A DNA stretch of 64,000 bases, taken from NCBI GenBank assembly GCA_014055465.1, contig WIAF01000003.1:310001-374000 (forward strand). The letters are read 5' to 3'. The DNA comes from Nitrospira sp. CR1.1 (GTDB lineage Bacteria; Nitrospirota; Nitrospiria; Nitrospirales; Nitrospiraceae). Below the pieces are notes generated by a model. The model searched no databases. It was not told the origin of the DNA and saw only the letters and a list, made by a program, of their open reading frames with translations. The position numbers were made by a program, and so were the translations under genes. This document shows positions 1 to 8,740 of this stretch, piece after piece; positions within the stretch are counted from its first letter, which is position 1; each line of letters opens with the position of its first letter.

Positions 1-3000
1 GCCCTTTCCTCCAAATCCCTGACGCCCTATATCGAAGGCCTGGATGCACTCAACGAGGGTCGCTGGGCCGCTGCGGTGGCAGCCTTCTCGCGCGCATTGG
101 ACCAGTCCGGCGACGATCCTAACATCCTGCTCGCGCGCGGGGTGGCACAGACGTTGGCCGAAGACTTCCCGCGAGCGCAGAAGGATCTCAGCCGGGCTCA
201 GCGACTCGGGCTGACAGGCCGCGAGGCCCAGCTCTGGATCTATGCCACAGAAGCGATGAGCGGCATCATCGTCGTCCCGGACCATGCGCTCGGCGGCGGT
301 CCCCGAGGTGTGCCGTCAGGGCGGCCGGCAGTCGTCAGCATCCCCGGCCACATCGCCCAAGGTCAGGATGACTATACGAGCGAGTACGGTTCATTCATCG
401 TCTATCGGCTCGCCATGGAGTATCAGAAATACCGCCTGCCGCGTGACTCCGGCGGATCCGGAAATCCCGACGGGATCAAGAGCCCCCAGATGCGGCAAGC
501 CATGCTGAAAGCCGGTCAGCTTTTTGCCGAGAAACAGTACCGCCGTCCCGAACTGGCCTCTCTCAACGTGTCACGAGCCAAACAAGCTGCCGGCGGCACT
601 GCGGCCGACGGACCGCTCGCCCACGTGGAGCGTGCGCTCGTCTCGAACCCCGGCGATGCCGACGCGCATTACGAAGCAGGCAAGGCCTGGCTGGATGCCG
701 GGAGGCCGGCGAGTGCCAGAAAGGAATTCACCATCGCTCTGACGCTAAAACCGGATTTCCCCGAGGCCTATCTGGGTCGGGCGACGGCTGCCGCTCGCCT
801 GGGCGACGTCAAACGAATGGAAGCGGATCTCTCTCTGTACAAAAAGGAAGGGTGGCTCTCGACCAGATCCACCCGCTCGAGCGTGGAAGAGGAATTGAAC
901 GGCACAAGGGTGAACGCGTCGGCCGAAGCGCTCTTGAAAGAACTACAGGAAGCCGCGCATCGCGGGAGACCGATGGATCACCTGATCGCCATCGCCGCGA
1001 AACTTCACCGCGCCATGGGACATCAGCGGCTGCGTTATGACGAGATGTATCAGGAACACCTGCGGACCCTGGACGAATCGGTGCGAGAGAATCCAAAAAA
1101 TGCGGACAACCTTGTCTCCCTTGCCACCTACCTATTCGAAGAGGCGGATAACCGTGGCGAGAAGGTCGAACCGCGCCGTGAGCTTCAGCTCTACCGATTT
1201 CAAGAATCTCGCGAAAAGGACTTGCAGCGTGTGATTCAGACCGCCGACCGGGCGCTGGCCCTCAATGCCACACATGTCGGCGCCACGATGCAGAAGGCCT
1301 TGGCGCTGACGGCCCTGAAACAATACAACCAGGCCGACACATTGGCCGACCAGGCTTTGAATCTGTCCGGAAACAATCCGGATGCCTTGCGGCTCTACGC
1401 GAAGTTCCGCGCCCTGAGGGCGAATCAGCTCTCGAATGAAGCCGTCGGCCTGCGGCAGGAACGATGTTCAAGTTCATCGCACGACGACCAGAGAAGCGAC
1501 GGCGTCTACCGGGTCACCACGACGACCTGCTACCCGCCCTCGCAGCAGGATTTGAACCGAGCCGCGCAACTCGATGCCATGGCAGCCGAGTTACGCCGCC
1601 GGGCGAAGACCGCGCTCCAAGCCGCCGCAAAAGTGACGAAAGGCACGGTCGATGGCTACCTCATTCTTGCGGACATCGCCCTATGGGACGGCAAGACCGG
1701 CGAGGCTCAGGGCTATCTCGAGCAGGCTGTGAAGCTCGCGCCAAAGTCATTAGAAGCTCACGATCGCCTGGTGCAGCACTATGCGCAAACGGGACAGCAG
1801 GACAAGGCAGAAGAACAACGGCTGATCGCAGCCAATCTGCTCCAGACCACCGTCGCTCCACTACTGAGGCAGGCCTGGAAGCGCATGGAGAAAACCGCCT
1901 GGCAGGGGGCGAAAGAGTATCTTGCTCGCGCCTTCCCGATTGATCCGGAAGATGCCCGCATTCCTGCCTACCTGGGCGTGATTCACGAAGGAGACGACAA
2001 ATTCGATGAGGCGGCGGCCTACTACCGTGTCGCCTTAGCCTTGGAAGAGTCTCGTCTGCAACTGGACGAACTGAAGGGAGATGCCGGCTCGTCACTTGGG
2101 CGGGATGCGATGGAATTTGGCCTAGCCATTCAAGGCCGCTTCCATCTCGCCAGACTGGCCGAACAAACCGGCAGACAGGCGGAAGCCCTGGGTCACTACC
2201 AGGCGGTGCTGGGTTACGAAAAGCGGATGCAGCGAGGCTTCGAATCCCGGCAGATGTTCACGGCGATGTGGCCCGATCAGCCACCGGCCAAAGGCGCTGT
2301 GGTCATGGCGCCGAACAATGCCGCCACCCTTGTCGCCGATGCGCATTTGAAAACGGGCAAGCTGCTGGCGGCGATGGGACAGCATGACGAATCGGTGCAG
2401 CACTTCAAAACTGCAGCTCAGTATGGCCCCTTGCGAATGGCCGGCATGCCGCAGATCGGCAACGGCAGAGGCGACAGCAACTTCGGAGGTCTTGCCTCTG
2501 CGCCGGCCGCTGAAGCTCAGTTCTACTTGGCCAAGGAACTGATGGCCAAGGGCGATCTCGAAGGCGCGCAACAAGCACTCTACGAAGTGGGCCGTCATCT
2601 TCCCGACGACCTGCGAGGACAACTCAACGAACTCAACATGGCCATGGGACGCCTGCATGCACGCCGCCCACGCGATCCTTCTGCCGGGATAACCGGTGAA
2701 AAGCAGCCTTATGTGGAGACGCAGCTGCAGCAGGATCAGGAACGCTCACGCATGGCGGTCCGTCAACTGGCGCCAAGAGCCCGCATCGTGCCGGAAGTCG
2801 TGGGCAAGTGGCAGATGACGCCGAACAATCAATTTCTACCGAAAAAAACTCTCACCATCGCCAGCGACGCTCGTTATACCTTGGCCTCGACCGATGGCTC
2901 GACCTCAACCGGCAAGCTGAACATACAGATCGGCCGTGATCCGGTGCGAGGGAGGCCCGATCCCTCACGCGGTCAAATGATGCTATATGACGAGACCTCC

Positions 3001-3099
3001 GGACAGATCGGCACCATGTGGTATGAATTCACCGGAGAAGGCGCGATGGAAATTACCGAGATGGACAGCACGACGTACACCACGAAGCGGCAGCCGTAG
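1..3099 (+). CDS. Large tetratricopeptide-repeat (TPR) protein, 5' end outside window
   Basis: The reading frame is open from base 1 and already reads TPR-like sequence (YIEGLDALNEGRWAAAVAAF) before the first in-frame GTG at 76, so the true start lies upstream. More than 1,000 residues contain repeated TPR helices, clear around residues 190-240, 390-440 and 520-680 counted from the GTG at 76 (for example the segment DAHYEAGKAWLDAGRPASAR). The last 100 residues change character: VVGKWQMTPNNQFLPKKTLTI suggests a small beta domain resembling the 'variant assessment' modules appended to many secreted proteins. TPR arrays mediate protein-protein contacts; no catalytic motif is visible. The next gene starts 3 bases after the stop, so the two are probably co-transcribed. 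Confident as a coding gene and as TPR; its specific role is unknown. Confidence 0.9.
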   Translation, partial: ALSSKSLTPYIEGLDALNEGRWAAAVAAFSRALDQSGDDPNILLARGVAQTLAEDFPRAQKDLSRAQRLGLTGREAQLWIYATEAMSGIIVVPDHALGGGPRGVPSGRPAVVSIPGHIAQGQDDYTSEYGSFIVYRLAMEYQKYRLPRDSGGSGNPDGIKSPQMRQAMLKAGQLFAEKQYRRPELASLNVSRAKQAAGGTAADGPLAHVERALVSNPGDADAHYEAGKAWLDAGRPASARKEFTIALTLKPDFPEAYLGRATAAARLGDVKRMEADLSLYKKEGWLSTRSTRSSVEEELNGTRVNASAEALLKELQEAAHRGRPMDHLIAIAAKLHRAMGHQRLRYDEMYQEHLRTLDESVRENPKNADNLVSLATYLFEEADNRGEKVEPRRELQLYRFQESREKDLQRVIQTADRALALNATHVGATMQKALALTALKQYNQADTLADQALNLSGNNPDALRLYAKFRALRANQLSNEAVGLRQERCSSSSHDDQRSDGVYRVTTTTCYPPSQQDLNRAAQLDAMAAELRRRAKTALQAAAKVTKGTVDGYLILADIALWDGKTGEAQGYLEQAVKLAPKSLEAHDRLVQHYAQTGQQDKAEEQRLIAANLLQTTVAPLLRQAWKRMEKTAWQGAKEYLARAFPIDPEDARIPAYLGVIHEGDDKFDEAAAYYRVALALEESRLQLDELKGDAGSSLGRDAMEFGLAIQGRFHLARLAEQTGRQAEALGHYQAVLGYEKRMQRGFESRQMFTAMWPDQPPAKGAVVMAPNNAATLVADAHLKTGKLLAAMGQHDESVQHFKTAAQYGPLRMAGMPQIGNGRGDSNFGGLASAPAAEAQFYLAKELMAKGDLEGAQQALYEVGRHLPDDLRGQLNELNMAMGRLHARRPRDPSAGITGEKQPYVETQLQQDQERSRMAVRQLAPRARIVPEVVGKWQMTPNNQFLPKKTLTIASDARYTLASTDGSTSTGKLNIQIGRDPVRGRPDPSRGQMMLYDETSGQIGTMWYEFTGEGAMEITEMDSTTYTTKRQP

Positions 3100-3102
3100 A
3101 CG

Positions 3103-4794
3103 ATGACTGTCCGCACGAGGCATTTCTTCTGCGTTGCTTCGTTTCTGATCCTGCCTTTTGTCGTCCCTGCTACGTCTGAGGCTCAGCCGACATCCGATGT
3201 TTTCAGTTCGTCCGGCGAGTACGACCGCTTCGCCGTCGGCGGGGCCCATCGATGGTTCGACAATCATACGGCCGACTTTAAAACGAAGGGACGTCACTGC
3301 CTTACGATTCTCGATCAGGCGAAGATCGATCAAGATGAAGCGCTGGCGCTGTATGAGCAGACAAGACAACCGGGAGTCGGCAATGCGACGGAGTTAGTCC
3401 GGCAGGCCAATCAGAAAATTCAGCTGCGTGGAGACAAGCTGCGGGCCTTCACCGATTGCGTGAACCAGTCGAACCGCCGGCCGATGCTTCAAGGCCGGAT
3501 CGAACAGGATGAGCCTTTGCCGGACCAACAACCGGACGATGACACCAAGACACGGACACCTCAAAACTCGCGCAAGCCTGCGCCACCCCCAGCCCTCAAA
3601 AGCCCGCCTCCCGGGGGGGCCGGTCCCGATGATCCGACCGCCTTCCCGGTCCCGCGGCCACCCTCGTCCCCGCCCCAGCCACCATCAGGCGCAACCTCGT
3701 CCTCCTCCCCTGGCCCTGGCCGCTATAAATTCGGCACGCCGGATCCTCCGTTCATGTTTGCCGATGGCATATCCAAGGGAATGGGTGATTGTTTTGCCGA
3801 GAATCTCCCGAGTGATCTCGCCACTGCTCCCCTGGCGGTGATCAAGCGGTTGGAACGGCTCAGAAAGGCTATCGAGATCATCGGGAAGGCGGGGTCGATT
3901 TATGCGATCTATGAAGACATCAAAGCCTATGATCCCACCGCCGATCCCTATGAAACCGGAAAATGGCTAGGCAAACTGATTTGCGACGGCAAAGATCTTC
4001 GCGAGGCGGTGAAGCAAAAGAAGAAGGGTGATGCGAAGAAACAAAAACCGACTGACACCCGACCGGATCAGCCAGCTCAAGACCCCGGCGACCAGAACCC
4101 GGCCTCCCACAAACAAGCGCCCTCAACCGATGCCGGAGGGTTCACACCCAAGACACATTTCCCTGAAGCGCCTGATCCACTCAAACGCGGCATGCCGCTC
4201 GAAGATCACAAGCAACTCCGTAGGTTTGCCGTCGATGAACACAAGATCATCGTGGTACGGGATTCAAACCCCTGGGCCATGCGATGGGTCGGCCGATCGA
4301 GACACCTCCCCAAACCCCAGGATCTCAAGGCCAAGACCATTCCCTATGACCCCGCCAAGTCGGCGAAGGAAAACCAATTTGCCGGACTGGCTTCGGCGCA
4401 AGGACTGTCGGATGCCGATCGAAAGGCGCTCCTGGCGAAAGGTTACACCATTCAAGGCGAGTCCCAACTTATCGTGGATCCGAAGGGGAATCGTCTCTAC
4501 AGTGATACCGATCTGCATGGGATTTACAACGAGGATGGAACAGATGCCTGGTCGGAAGGAGTCCAGAAGAGGATGAACGACTCGTTCCTGGAACAGATGA
4601 TCCAGCATGGTCCGCAGGATAATTGGCCGGTACGCAACGACCAGGCGGCGGCCGGCCCGAATGCCGGACCGAAGCCTCCCGTGACGGCCTACCTACCGGA
4701 TGGTACGACGCAGCACATGCAGAGCATCGAAGAGATGAAGCAGTTCTATCAAGCTCATGGAATGAATTGGCAGTCACTCTATCCTGGCTATTAA
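3103..4794 (+). CDS. Secreted proline-rich protein of unknown function
   Basis: 563 residues beginning with a Sec-type signal peptide (basic MTVRTRH, hydrophobic core FFCVASFLILPFVV, then AQP near residue 28). Residues 140-205 are a low-complexity Pro/Ser linker. Residues 230-305 form a helical segment, followed by a Lys/Gln/Pro-rich stretch. The C-terminal 190 residues look folded and contain LKAKT (408-412) and SDTDLHGIY (467-475). The Asp-x-Asp-Leu motif after a Lys-rich strand recalls exotoxin-type nucleotidyl cyclases, but this is only pattern similarity. It follows the TPR gene by 3 bases and is likely translated from the same mRNA, so the TPR protein could be a partner. I do not recognise the family with certainty. 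Confidence 0.85.
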   Translation: MTVRTRHFFCVASFLILPFVVPATSEAQPTSDVFSSSGEYDRFAVGGAHRWFDNHTADFKTKGRHCLTILDQAKIDQDEALALYEQTRQPGVGNATELVRQANQKIQLRGDKLRAFTDCVNQSNRRPMLQGRIEQDEPLPDQQPDDDTKTRTPQNSRKPAPPPALKSPPPGGAGPDDPTAFPVPRPPSSPPQPPSGATSSSSPGPGRYKFGTPDPPFMFADGISKGMGDCFAENLPSDLATAPLAVIKRLERLRKAIEIIGKAGSIYAIYEDIKAYDPTADPYETGKWLGKLICDGKDLREAVKQKKKGDAKKQKPTDTRPDQPAQDPGDQNPASHKQAPSTDAGGFTPKTHFPEAPDPLKRGMPLEDHKQLRRFAVDEHKIIVVRDSNPWAMRWVGRSRHLPKPQDLKAKTIPYDPAKSAKENQFAGLASAQGLSDADRKALLAKGYTIQGESQLIVDPKGNRLYSDTDLHGIYNEDGTDAWSEGVQKRMNDSFLEQMIQHGPQDNWPVRNDQAAAGPNAGPKPPVTAYLPDGTTQHMQSIEEMKQFYQAHGMNWQSLYPGY

Positions 4795-4816
4795 TCGGAT
4801 GGAATGACCGCCGATC

Positions 4817-4880
4817 AGGTGGTTCACATGGTTGAGACGCATCATGGTCACTCCTACAAAAGGAGTGACGTTCACCACCT
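4817..4880. terminator. Nested inverted repeat between convergent genes
   Basis: GTCACTCCT (4847-4855) and AGGAGTGAC (4861-4869) form a perfect 9-bp stem with a 5-base loop. An outer arm AGGTGGT (4817-4823) pairs with ACCACCT (4874-4880). It lies just after the stop of the secreted protein and may be a bidirectional terminator, although neither side carries a clear T-run, so the assignment is tentative. Confidence 0.45.
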
Positions 4881-5135
4881 AACATTGATGCGGCAGTGAC
4901 CTGCTCCGGATTTCTCCGGATGGACATCGATGACGCTACCGGCTTCATTCAACTCAGCCCGGACACGCGTGCCGTCCTTGATGGAGGACGAACGGTCCTG
5001 CTTTTCCATCGCAAATTGCTGCTCCCCTTTCGGGTGTACTTTGAGCGCCATCTTGTTTTTGCCGATGACGACCGTGACTCCGTCTCTTCCCCTGGGCAGC
5101 GCGTGGCCATGACGCTTGGCATTTTCCCCGAACAT
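4872..5135 (-). CDS. Possible small protein, uncertain
   Basis: An 87-residue frame that reads like a small beta-strand domain: VTVVIGKNKMALKVHP, then IKDGTRVRAELNEAGSVIDV. The alternation of strand residues and the 'DGTRV.AELNEAG' pattern resemble short periplasmic beta-barrel domains in which Val/Lys strands alternate with Asp-Gly turns. No signal peptide precedes it in this frame and no good ribosome binding site is seen, so it may be the 3' part of a decayed gene. Otherwise the 480-base gap between the secreted protein and the MFS gene holds only the inverted repeat. I cannot name a function. Confidence 0.35.
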   Translation of the reverse strand: MFGENAKRHGHALPRGRDGVTVVIGKNKMALKVHPKGEQQFAMEKQDRSSSIKDGTRVRAELNEAGSVIDVHPEKSGAGHCRINVRW

Positions 5136-5274
5136 CCGCGGATTGTCTCTTCTCTGACCTGACGCGACACGTAGCCTGGGAAGCTCTCGTCAGATGCGGA
5201 ATGGTGGGCGTGAACGGTGTTGACGTCGGGAAGTGCCGGCAAGTGAATGCGCCTGGGCTCCCGGTAGGCCTGCG

Positions 5275-6528
5275 CTACGCGTCCTTCCCTGCCGCTGCAA
5301 CTCCGGTATCACCTATCCTTCTTCCGAACCATGCGCTGCCCCAGGCCAAGACACCCATCACTCCGCCGATCCCGATGATGCTGACAACGGAACCGAACGA
5401 TTCCGCCACCCACCCGAAGGCGCTCATGCCCAGCATGGAGGTTGCGGTGGCCATGGCCGTGTACACCGCCATCACCCGTCCGACCATTCCGGGCGGAGCC
5501 ACTTCTTGAATGATGCCCCAGGCGATGGGAGTCCACGTGCCAAGACCGATTCCAATGCAGACGACATAGGCCGACGCCATGCCAAAACTTCCGGTCCACG
5601 TCAGGCCGACCACCGCCAGACCAGCAAGCGCGCAGGACACCGCAATCGCCAGGAGCCGCCGGTGAAGATCCCAGGCGCTCAGCCGGAGCAGCCCGATCGA
5701 TGAGAGAAGCAATCCCACTCCCAGCCAGGACCAGAGGTACCCGACTTCGACCGGCCCGAGACCGAGCAGTTGACGCCCAAAGACGGGAAACAGTGTGGTG
5801 AACGCGCCGCTGCCGAAGGTGTAGATGGATGCCAGGACGATCAGGAGCAGCAACGTCCGATGCGTCAGAAAGGCATAGCGCAGGCCTTCAAGCAGATGCC
5901 GGATGAACGGCCTCCAGCCCGCGCTGTGATCCGCCGCCTGTTCCGTTGTTCGCAACCGGATCGGCAACAGGCAGGCTGCAGAGGCGAAATACGTGAGCGC
6001 ATTCAGGCAGAGCACATCCTGGGATCCCGAGAATGCGATACCGATTCCGCTGACAGCCGGCCCGATGATGATGCCCAGACTCGTCGTGCTCTGCAGGAGC
6101 GCGTTCGCCGCCGTGAACTGCGGACGAGCGACCATGAAAGGAACGGCGGATGACAGCGCCGGTACGAATACGGCTGTGGCCACGCCAAACAGGAAGGTCA
6201 GAACATACAATGCTTCGACGGTGAAATTCTCAATCGACACCAGGCAGGGAATGAGGCCGATCAACACCCCCCGCGCGACATCGCTCCCGATGAGAATGAC
6301 TTTTTTGGGAAACCGATCAACAATGACGCCAATAAACGGGCCGAAGAGAATCGGCGGCAACGTCTGCAGAAGCCCGATGACGGTCGTCTTCAGCGGTGAT
6401 CCGGTCACCGCATAGACGAACCACAACAGCGCCAGCTTGCTGATTCCTTCAGCAACCTGGGACAACACCTGACTCCACCACATGAAACTAAAATCGCGGG
6501 TCAGCAACCACCGATGGGCGTGAACCAT
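5275..6528 (-). CDS. Major facilitator superfamily exporter (MFS_3/EntS-like)
   Basis: About 417 residues with twelve predicted hydrophobic segments. The opening TRDFSFMWWSQVLSQVAEG is typical of the EntS/MFS_3 exporters, and the loop after TM2 carries GVIVDRFPKK, the MFS A-motif (Gly-x-x-x-Asp-Arg-x-x-x-Lys). Such proteins are proton-driven exporters in the inner membrane, often of siderophores, macrolides or other small molecules; the substrate here cannot be inferred. The start at 6528 (MVHAHRW) gives a normal N-terminus. An alternative ATG at 6600 has GGAAGGA just upstream and would add 24 residues. The neighbouring minus-strand gene is a paralogue with the same opening and A-motif, suggesting a tandem duplication. 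Confidence 0.9.
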   Translation of the reverse strand: MVHAHRWLLTRDFSFMWWSQVLSQVAEGISKLALLWFVYAVTGSPLKTTVIGLLQTLPPILFGPFIGVIVDRFPKKVILIGSDVARGVLIGLIPCLVSIENFTVEALYVLTFLFGVATAVFVPALSSAVPFMVARPQFTAANALLQSTTSLGIIIGPAVSGIGIAFSGSQDVLCLNALTYFASAACLLPIRLRTTEQAADHSAGWRPFIRHLLEGLRYAFLTHRTLLLLIVLASIYTFGSGAFTTLFPVFGRQLLGLGPVEVGYLWSWLGVGLLLSSIGLLRLSAWDLHRRLLAIAVSCALAGLAVVGLTWTGSFGMASAYVVCIGIGLGTWTPIAWGIIQEVAPPGMVGRVMAVYTAMATATSMLGMSAFGWVAESFGSVVSIIGIGGVMGVLAWGSAWFGRRIGDTGVAAAGKDA

Positions 6529-6689
6529 ATCACCAGTATAAAGGTTTGCAGCCGCGGCGGAATCAGAAAGCCTGAGGGGGGTGAGAGGTGTCCCGCGCAT
6601 ATATCCTTCCGCCGGCACAGGTGTGATCGCCCTGTCTCATTGCGTCCCTTTCAAGCGGGAAAGGCAGAGATGCTGAAATGGGAAGACGG

Positions 6690-7952
6690 TCATGCATGCG
6701 CGACCGGCATAGGGCAGGTTCTCCGCACGCAGGCGACAGCCACTGCTGCCGTCAGTAACAAGACGAGACCAAGCGCTATCAGGCTCGCGGCCGGCCCTGC
6801 CACATCGGCCACCCACCCGAAACCCGTCATCCCGGCCATCGCTGAGGCCATGGAGCCGACGCTGAAGGTGGTCACGACGCGACCGATCAAATGTCTTGGC
6901 GTCAACTCCTGCAAGAGCGCCCAGATAATCGGATTCAGGACGGCCGTGCTGCCCCCCACGATGATGACCATCCCTGCCGCAATCAGAGGCGTTTCCAGCA
7001 GGCTCAAACTACACACCGCCAAGCCGCCGATCGTCATGCCGCTCACGACGATGCGTAATCGTCCCCGCATATCACTCTGTTGTTTCCATGCCAACCATGT
7101 GGAGGCGGCCAACATGCCGACGCCCAAGGCCGACCACAACCAGCCCAATTGCACCGGGCCAACCTGGAGAAACTCCTTGGCATACACCGGCAAAATAAAG
7201 ACGAACGCGCTCACTCCGAGGTTATAGAGCGACGAGATGATCACCAGCGTCAGCACCATGGGCTGTTGCCCGACTATGAACCGGAATCCCGCCTTGAGCT
7301 CCTGCCATACGGACCCGGAATGCGCCTTGGCCCTCGCAAAAGATGAAGTGAAACGAATCGGCATGAGGCAGAGGGCGGAAATCAGGAACGTCGCGGAATT
7401 CACGAACAACACATTTTCGGCGTTGATCAGAGCGATCATCATGCCGCTGATCGCCGGTCCAAGCAACATCCCGATATTGGTGGTGCCCTGAATGAGCGCA
7501 TTTGCGGACATTAATTCGGAAGGTCGAACCAATAACGGCACAGCCGACACGAGGGCGGGACCGAATATCGTGGAGACAACCGATGTGAGGAAAATGAGGC
7601 CGTACAGTCCTGTGATCGACAGCATATCCAAGGCAAAAAGCGTCGGAATGAGTAGTGTGAGCAAGGCGCGAAGCACGTCGACCCACACCATCACAGCCTT
7701 TTTTGGCATCCGATCCAAATACACTCCGATCAGCGGACCAAACACCAACGGAGGAATGGTCTGGAGGAGGCCGACCATGGTCATCTTCATGGCCGATCCA
7801 GTCAGTTCATAGACAAACCACAGCAGGGCAACCTTGTTGAGTCCCTCCCCGACCTGAGAGGTCGTCTGCCCCCACCAGAGCAGACCGAAGTCTCTGGTCT
7901 TGATAAGAGCCCACCCGCGACTGGTATTGGAGGCTGAATCATCTGCTGACAT
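6690..7952 (-). CDS. Major facilitator superfamily exporter, paralogue of the downstream gene
   Basis: 420 residues and twelve hydrophobic segments. TRDFGLLWWGQTTSQVGEG near the N-terminus and GVYLDRMPKK after TM2 match the equivalent positions of the MFS gene at 5275-6528, so the two are paralogues. The start is set at 7952 (MSADDSASN) because AGGAGGA lies nine bases upstream; the longer open frame to 8204 encodes low-quality sequence. The role is proton-coupled export across the inner membrane with unknown substrate. A 160-base gap separates it from the next MFS gene, so a shared transcript is likely. It is divergent from the response regulator/RND pump genes across a 356-base intergenic region. 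Confidence 0.92.
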   Translation of the reverse strand: MSADDSASNTSRGWALIKTRDFGLLWWGQTTSQVGEGLNKVALLWFVYELTGSAMKMTMVGLLQTIPPLVFGPLIGVYLDRMPKKAVMVWVDVLRALLTLLIPTLFALDMLSITGLYGLIFLTSVVSTIFGPALVSAVPLLVRPSELMSANALIQGTTNIGMLLGPAISGMMIALINAENVLFVNSATFLISALCLMPIRFTSSFARAKAHSGSVWQELKAGFRFIVGQQPMVLTLVIISSLYNLGVSAFVFILPVYAKEFLQVGPVQLGWLWSALGVGMLAASTWLAWKQQSDMRGRLRIVVSGMTIGGLAVCSLSLLETPLIAAGMVIIVGGSTAVLNPIIWALLQELTPRHLIGRVVTTFSVGSMASAMAGMTGFGWVADVAGPAASLIALGLVLLLTAAVAVACVRRTCPMPVAHA

Positions 7953-8308
7953 GATGGACAATCCTCCTGGAGCTGCCGACTGTCGGAGGCGACATGTGTG
8001 TGCGCTCTCAGCGTCTGGACGTATGCTATCCATCTCCGCTCGCCAACCGCCCCTAGGAAATGCCCTGGAGGCACATCGACAAATACCCTGCAGAGATCCC
8101 GCATTTATCCAACCGCTCTCGGCCATCCGATACTGGAATTTTTCTCCGCCTTCTCTGGAATTTCTCCCTACCTTTCCGCCCGAGCAGGGTTGAGAGAGAC
8201 CCAACCGTATACAGAAAGGCTCCCCCTTTCATAGCGCTTTCAAATGGTTACATGAGTACCTTCTATTCTAAGTGAGGCTAGGCACAGTTCCTGCTGTACT
8301 CACATGAG
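7953..8308. promoter_or_regulatory. Divergent intergenic region between MFS and response-regulator genes
   Basis: No convincing gene is seen in this 356-base gap. It must contain the promoters of the two divergent transcription units. Short complementary segments GTGAG (8272-8276)/CTCAC (8299-8303) and ACAG (8284-8287)/CTGT (8294-8297) could fold into an imperfect hairpin just before the regulator's ATG. No clear -35/-10 pair could be fixed by eye. Confidence 0.4.
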
Positions 8309-8740
8309 ATGCCTACCTCTCCCTCCATTCTCTTGGTCGACGACAGCCCGGGCGAATGTGAATTGTTTCGCCAGGCCCTCACCCAAGCCGGCTATACAGG
8401 CCGTCTGAATATCGTCGAAGGGGGCCGCGCGGCCATGGCCTATCTGAATGACCATCAGAACGATGAGCCGGCGCTGATTCTCCTCGACCTCAAGTTGAGA
8501 GGCGAACGGGGCGTGGATGTGCTGAAGCAATTCAAACAGGAGGCGCGCTTGGCGCAGATTCCTGTCGTCATTCTGACCAGTTCAGACGACGCCACGGACG
8601 TTCGTGCTTGCTACCAAGCCGGAGCCAATGGGTACGTCGTCAAACCGGGACAGTTCGATGATCTCGTAACGCTCTCGCTTCACCTCTGGAAATTTTGGCT
8701 GGAACACAACTGCACCCGACGGATAGCCACGCCATGCTGA
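8309..8740 (+). CDS. Single-domain response regulator (CheY/Rcp1-like receiver)
   Basis: 143 residues forming one receiver domain without an output domain. The conserved residues are present: acidic pair in ILLVDDSP (Asp11-Asp12), phospho-acceptor Asp60 in ILLDLKLRG, Thr90 in VVILTSS and Lys112 in YVVKPG. The extended loop after beta-3 (LRGERGVDVL) resembles the Rcp1 subfamily usually paired with phytochrome-type or hybrid histidine kinases; no kinase is encoded in the window. Its stop codon overlaps the start of the RND pump by seven bases (ATGCTGA), so the two are translationally coupled. That is unusual, since a protein with no DNA-binding domain sits at the head of an efflux operon. It probably acts by protein contact, not as the operon's transcription factor. 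Confidence 0.93.
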   Translation: MPTSPSILLVDDSPGECELFRQALTQAGYTGRLNIVEGGRAAMAYLNDHQNDEPALILLDLKLRGERGVDVLKQFKQEARLAQIPVVILTSSDDATDVRACYQAGANGYVVKPGQFDDLVTLSLHLWKFWLEHNCTRRIATPC

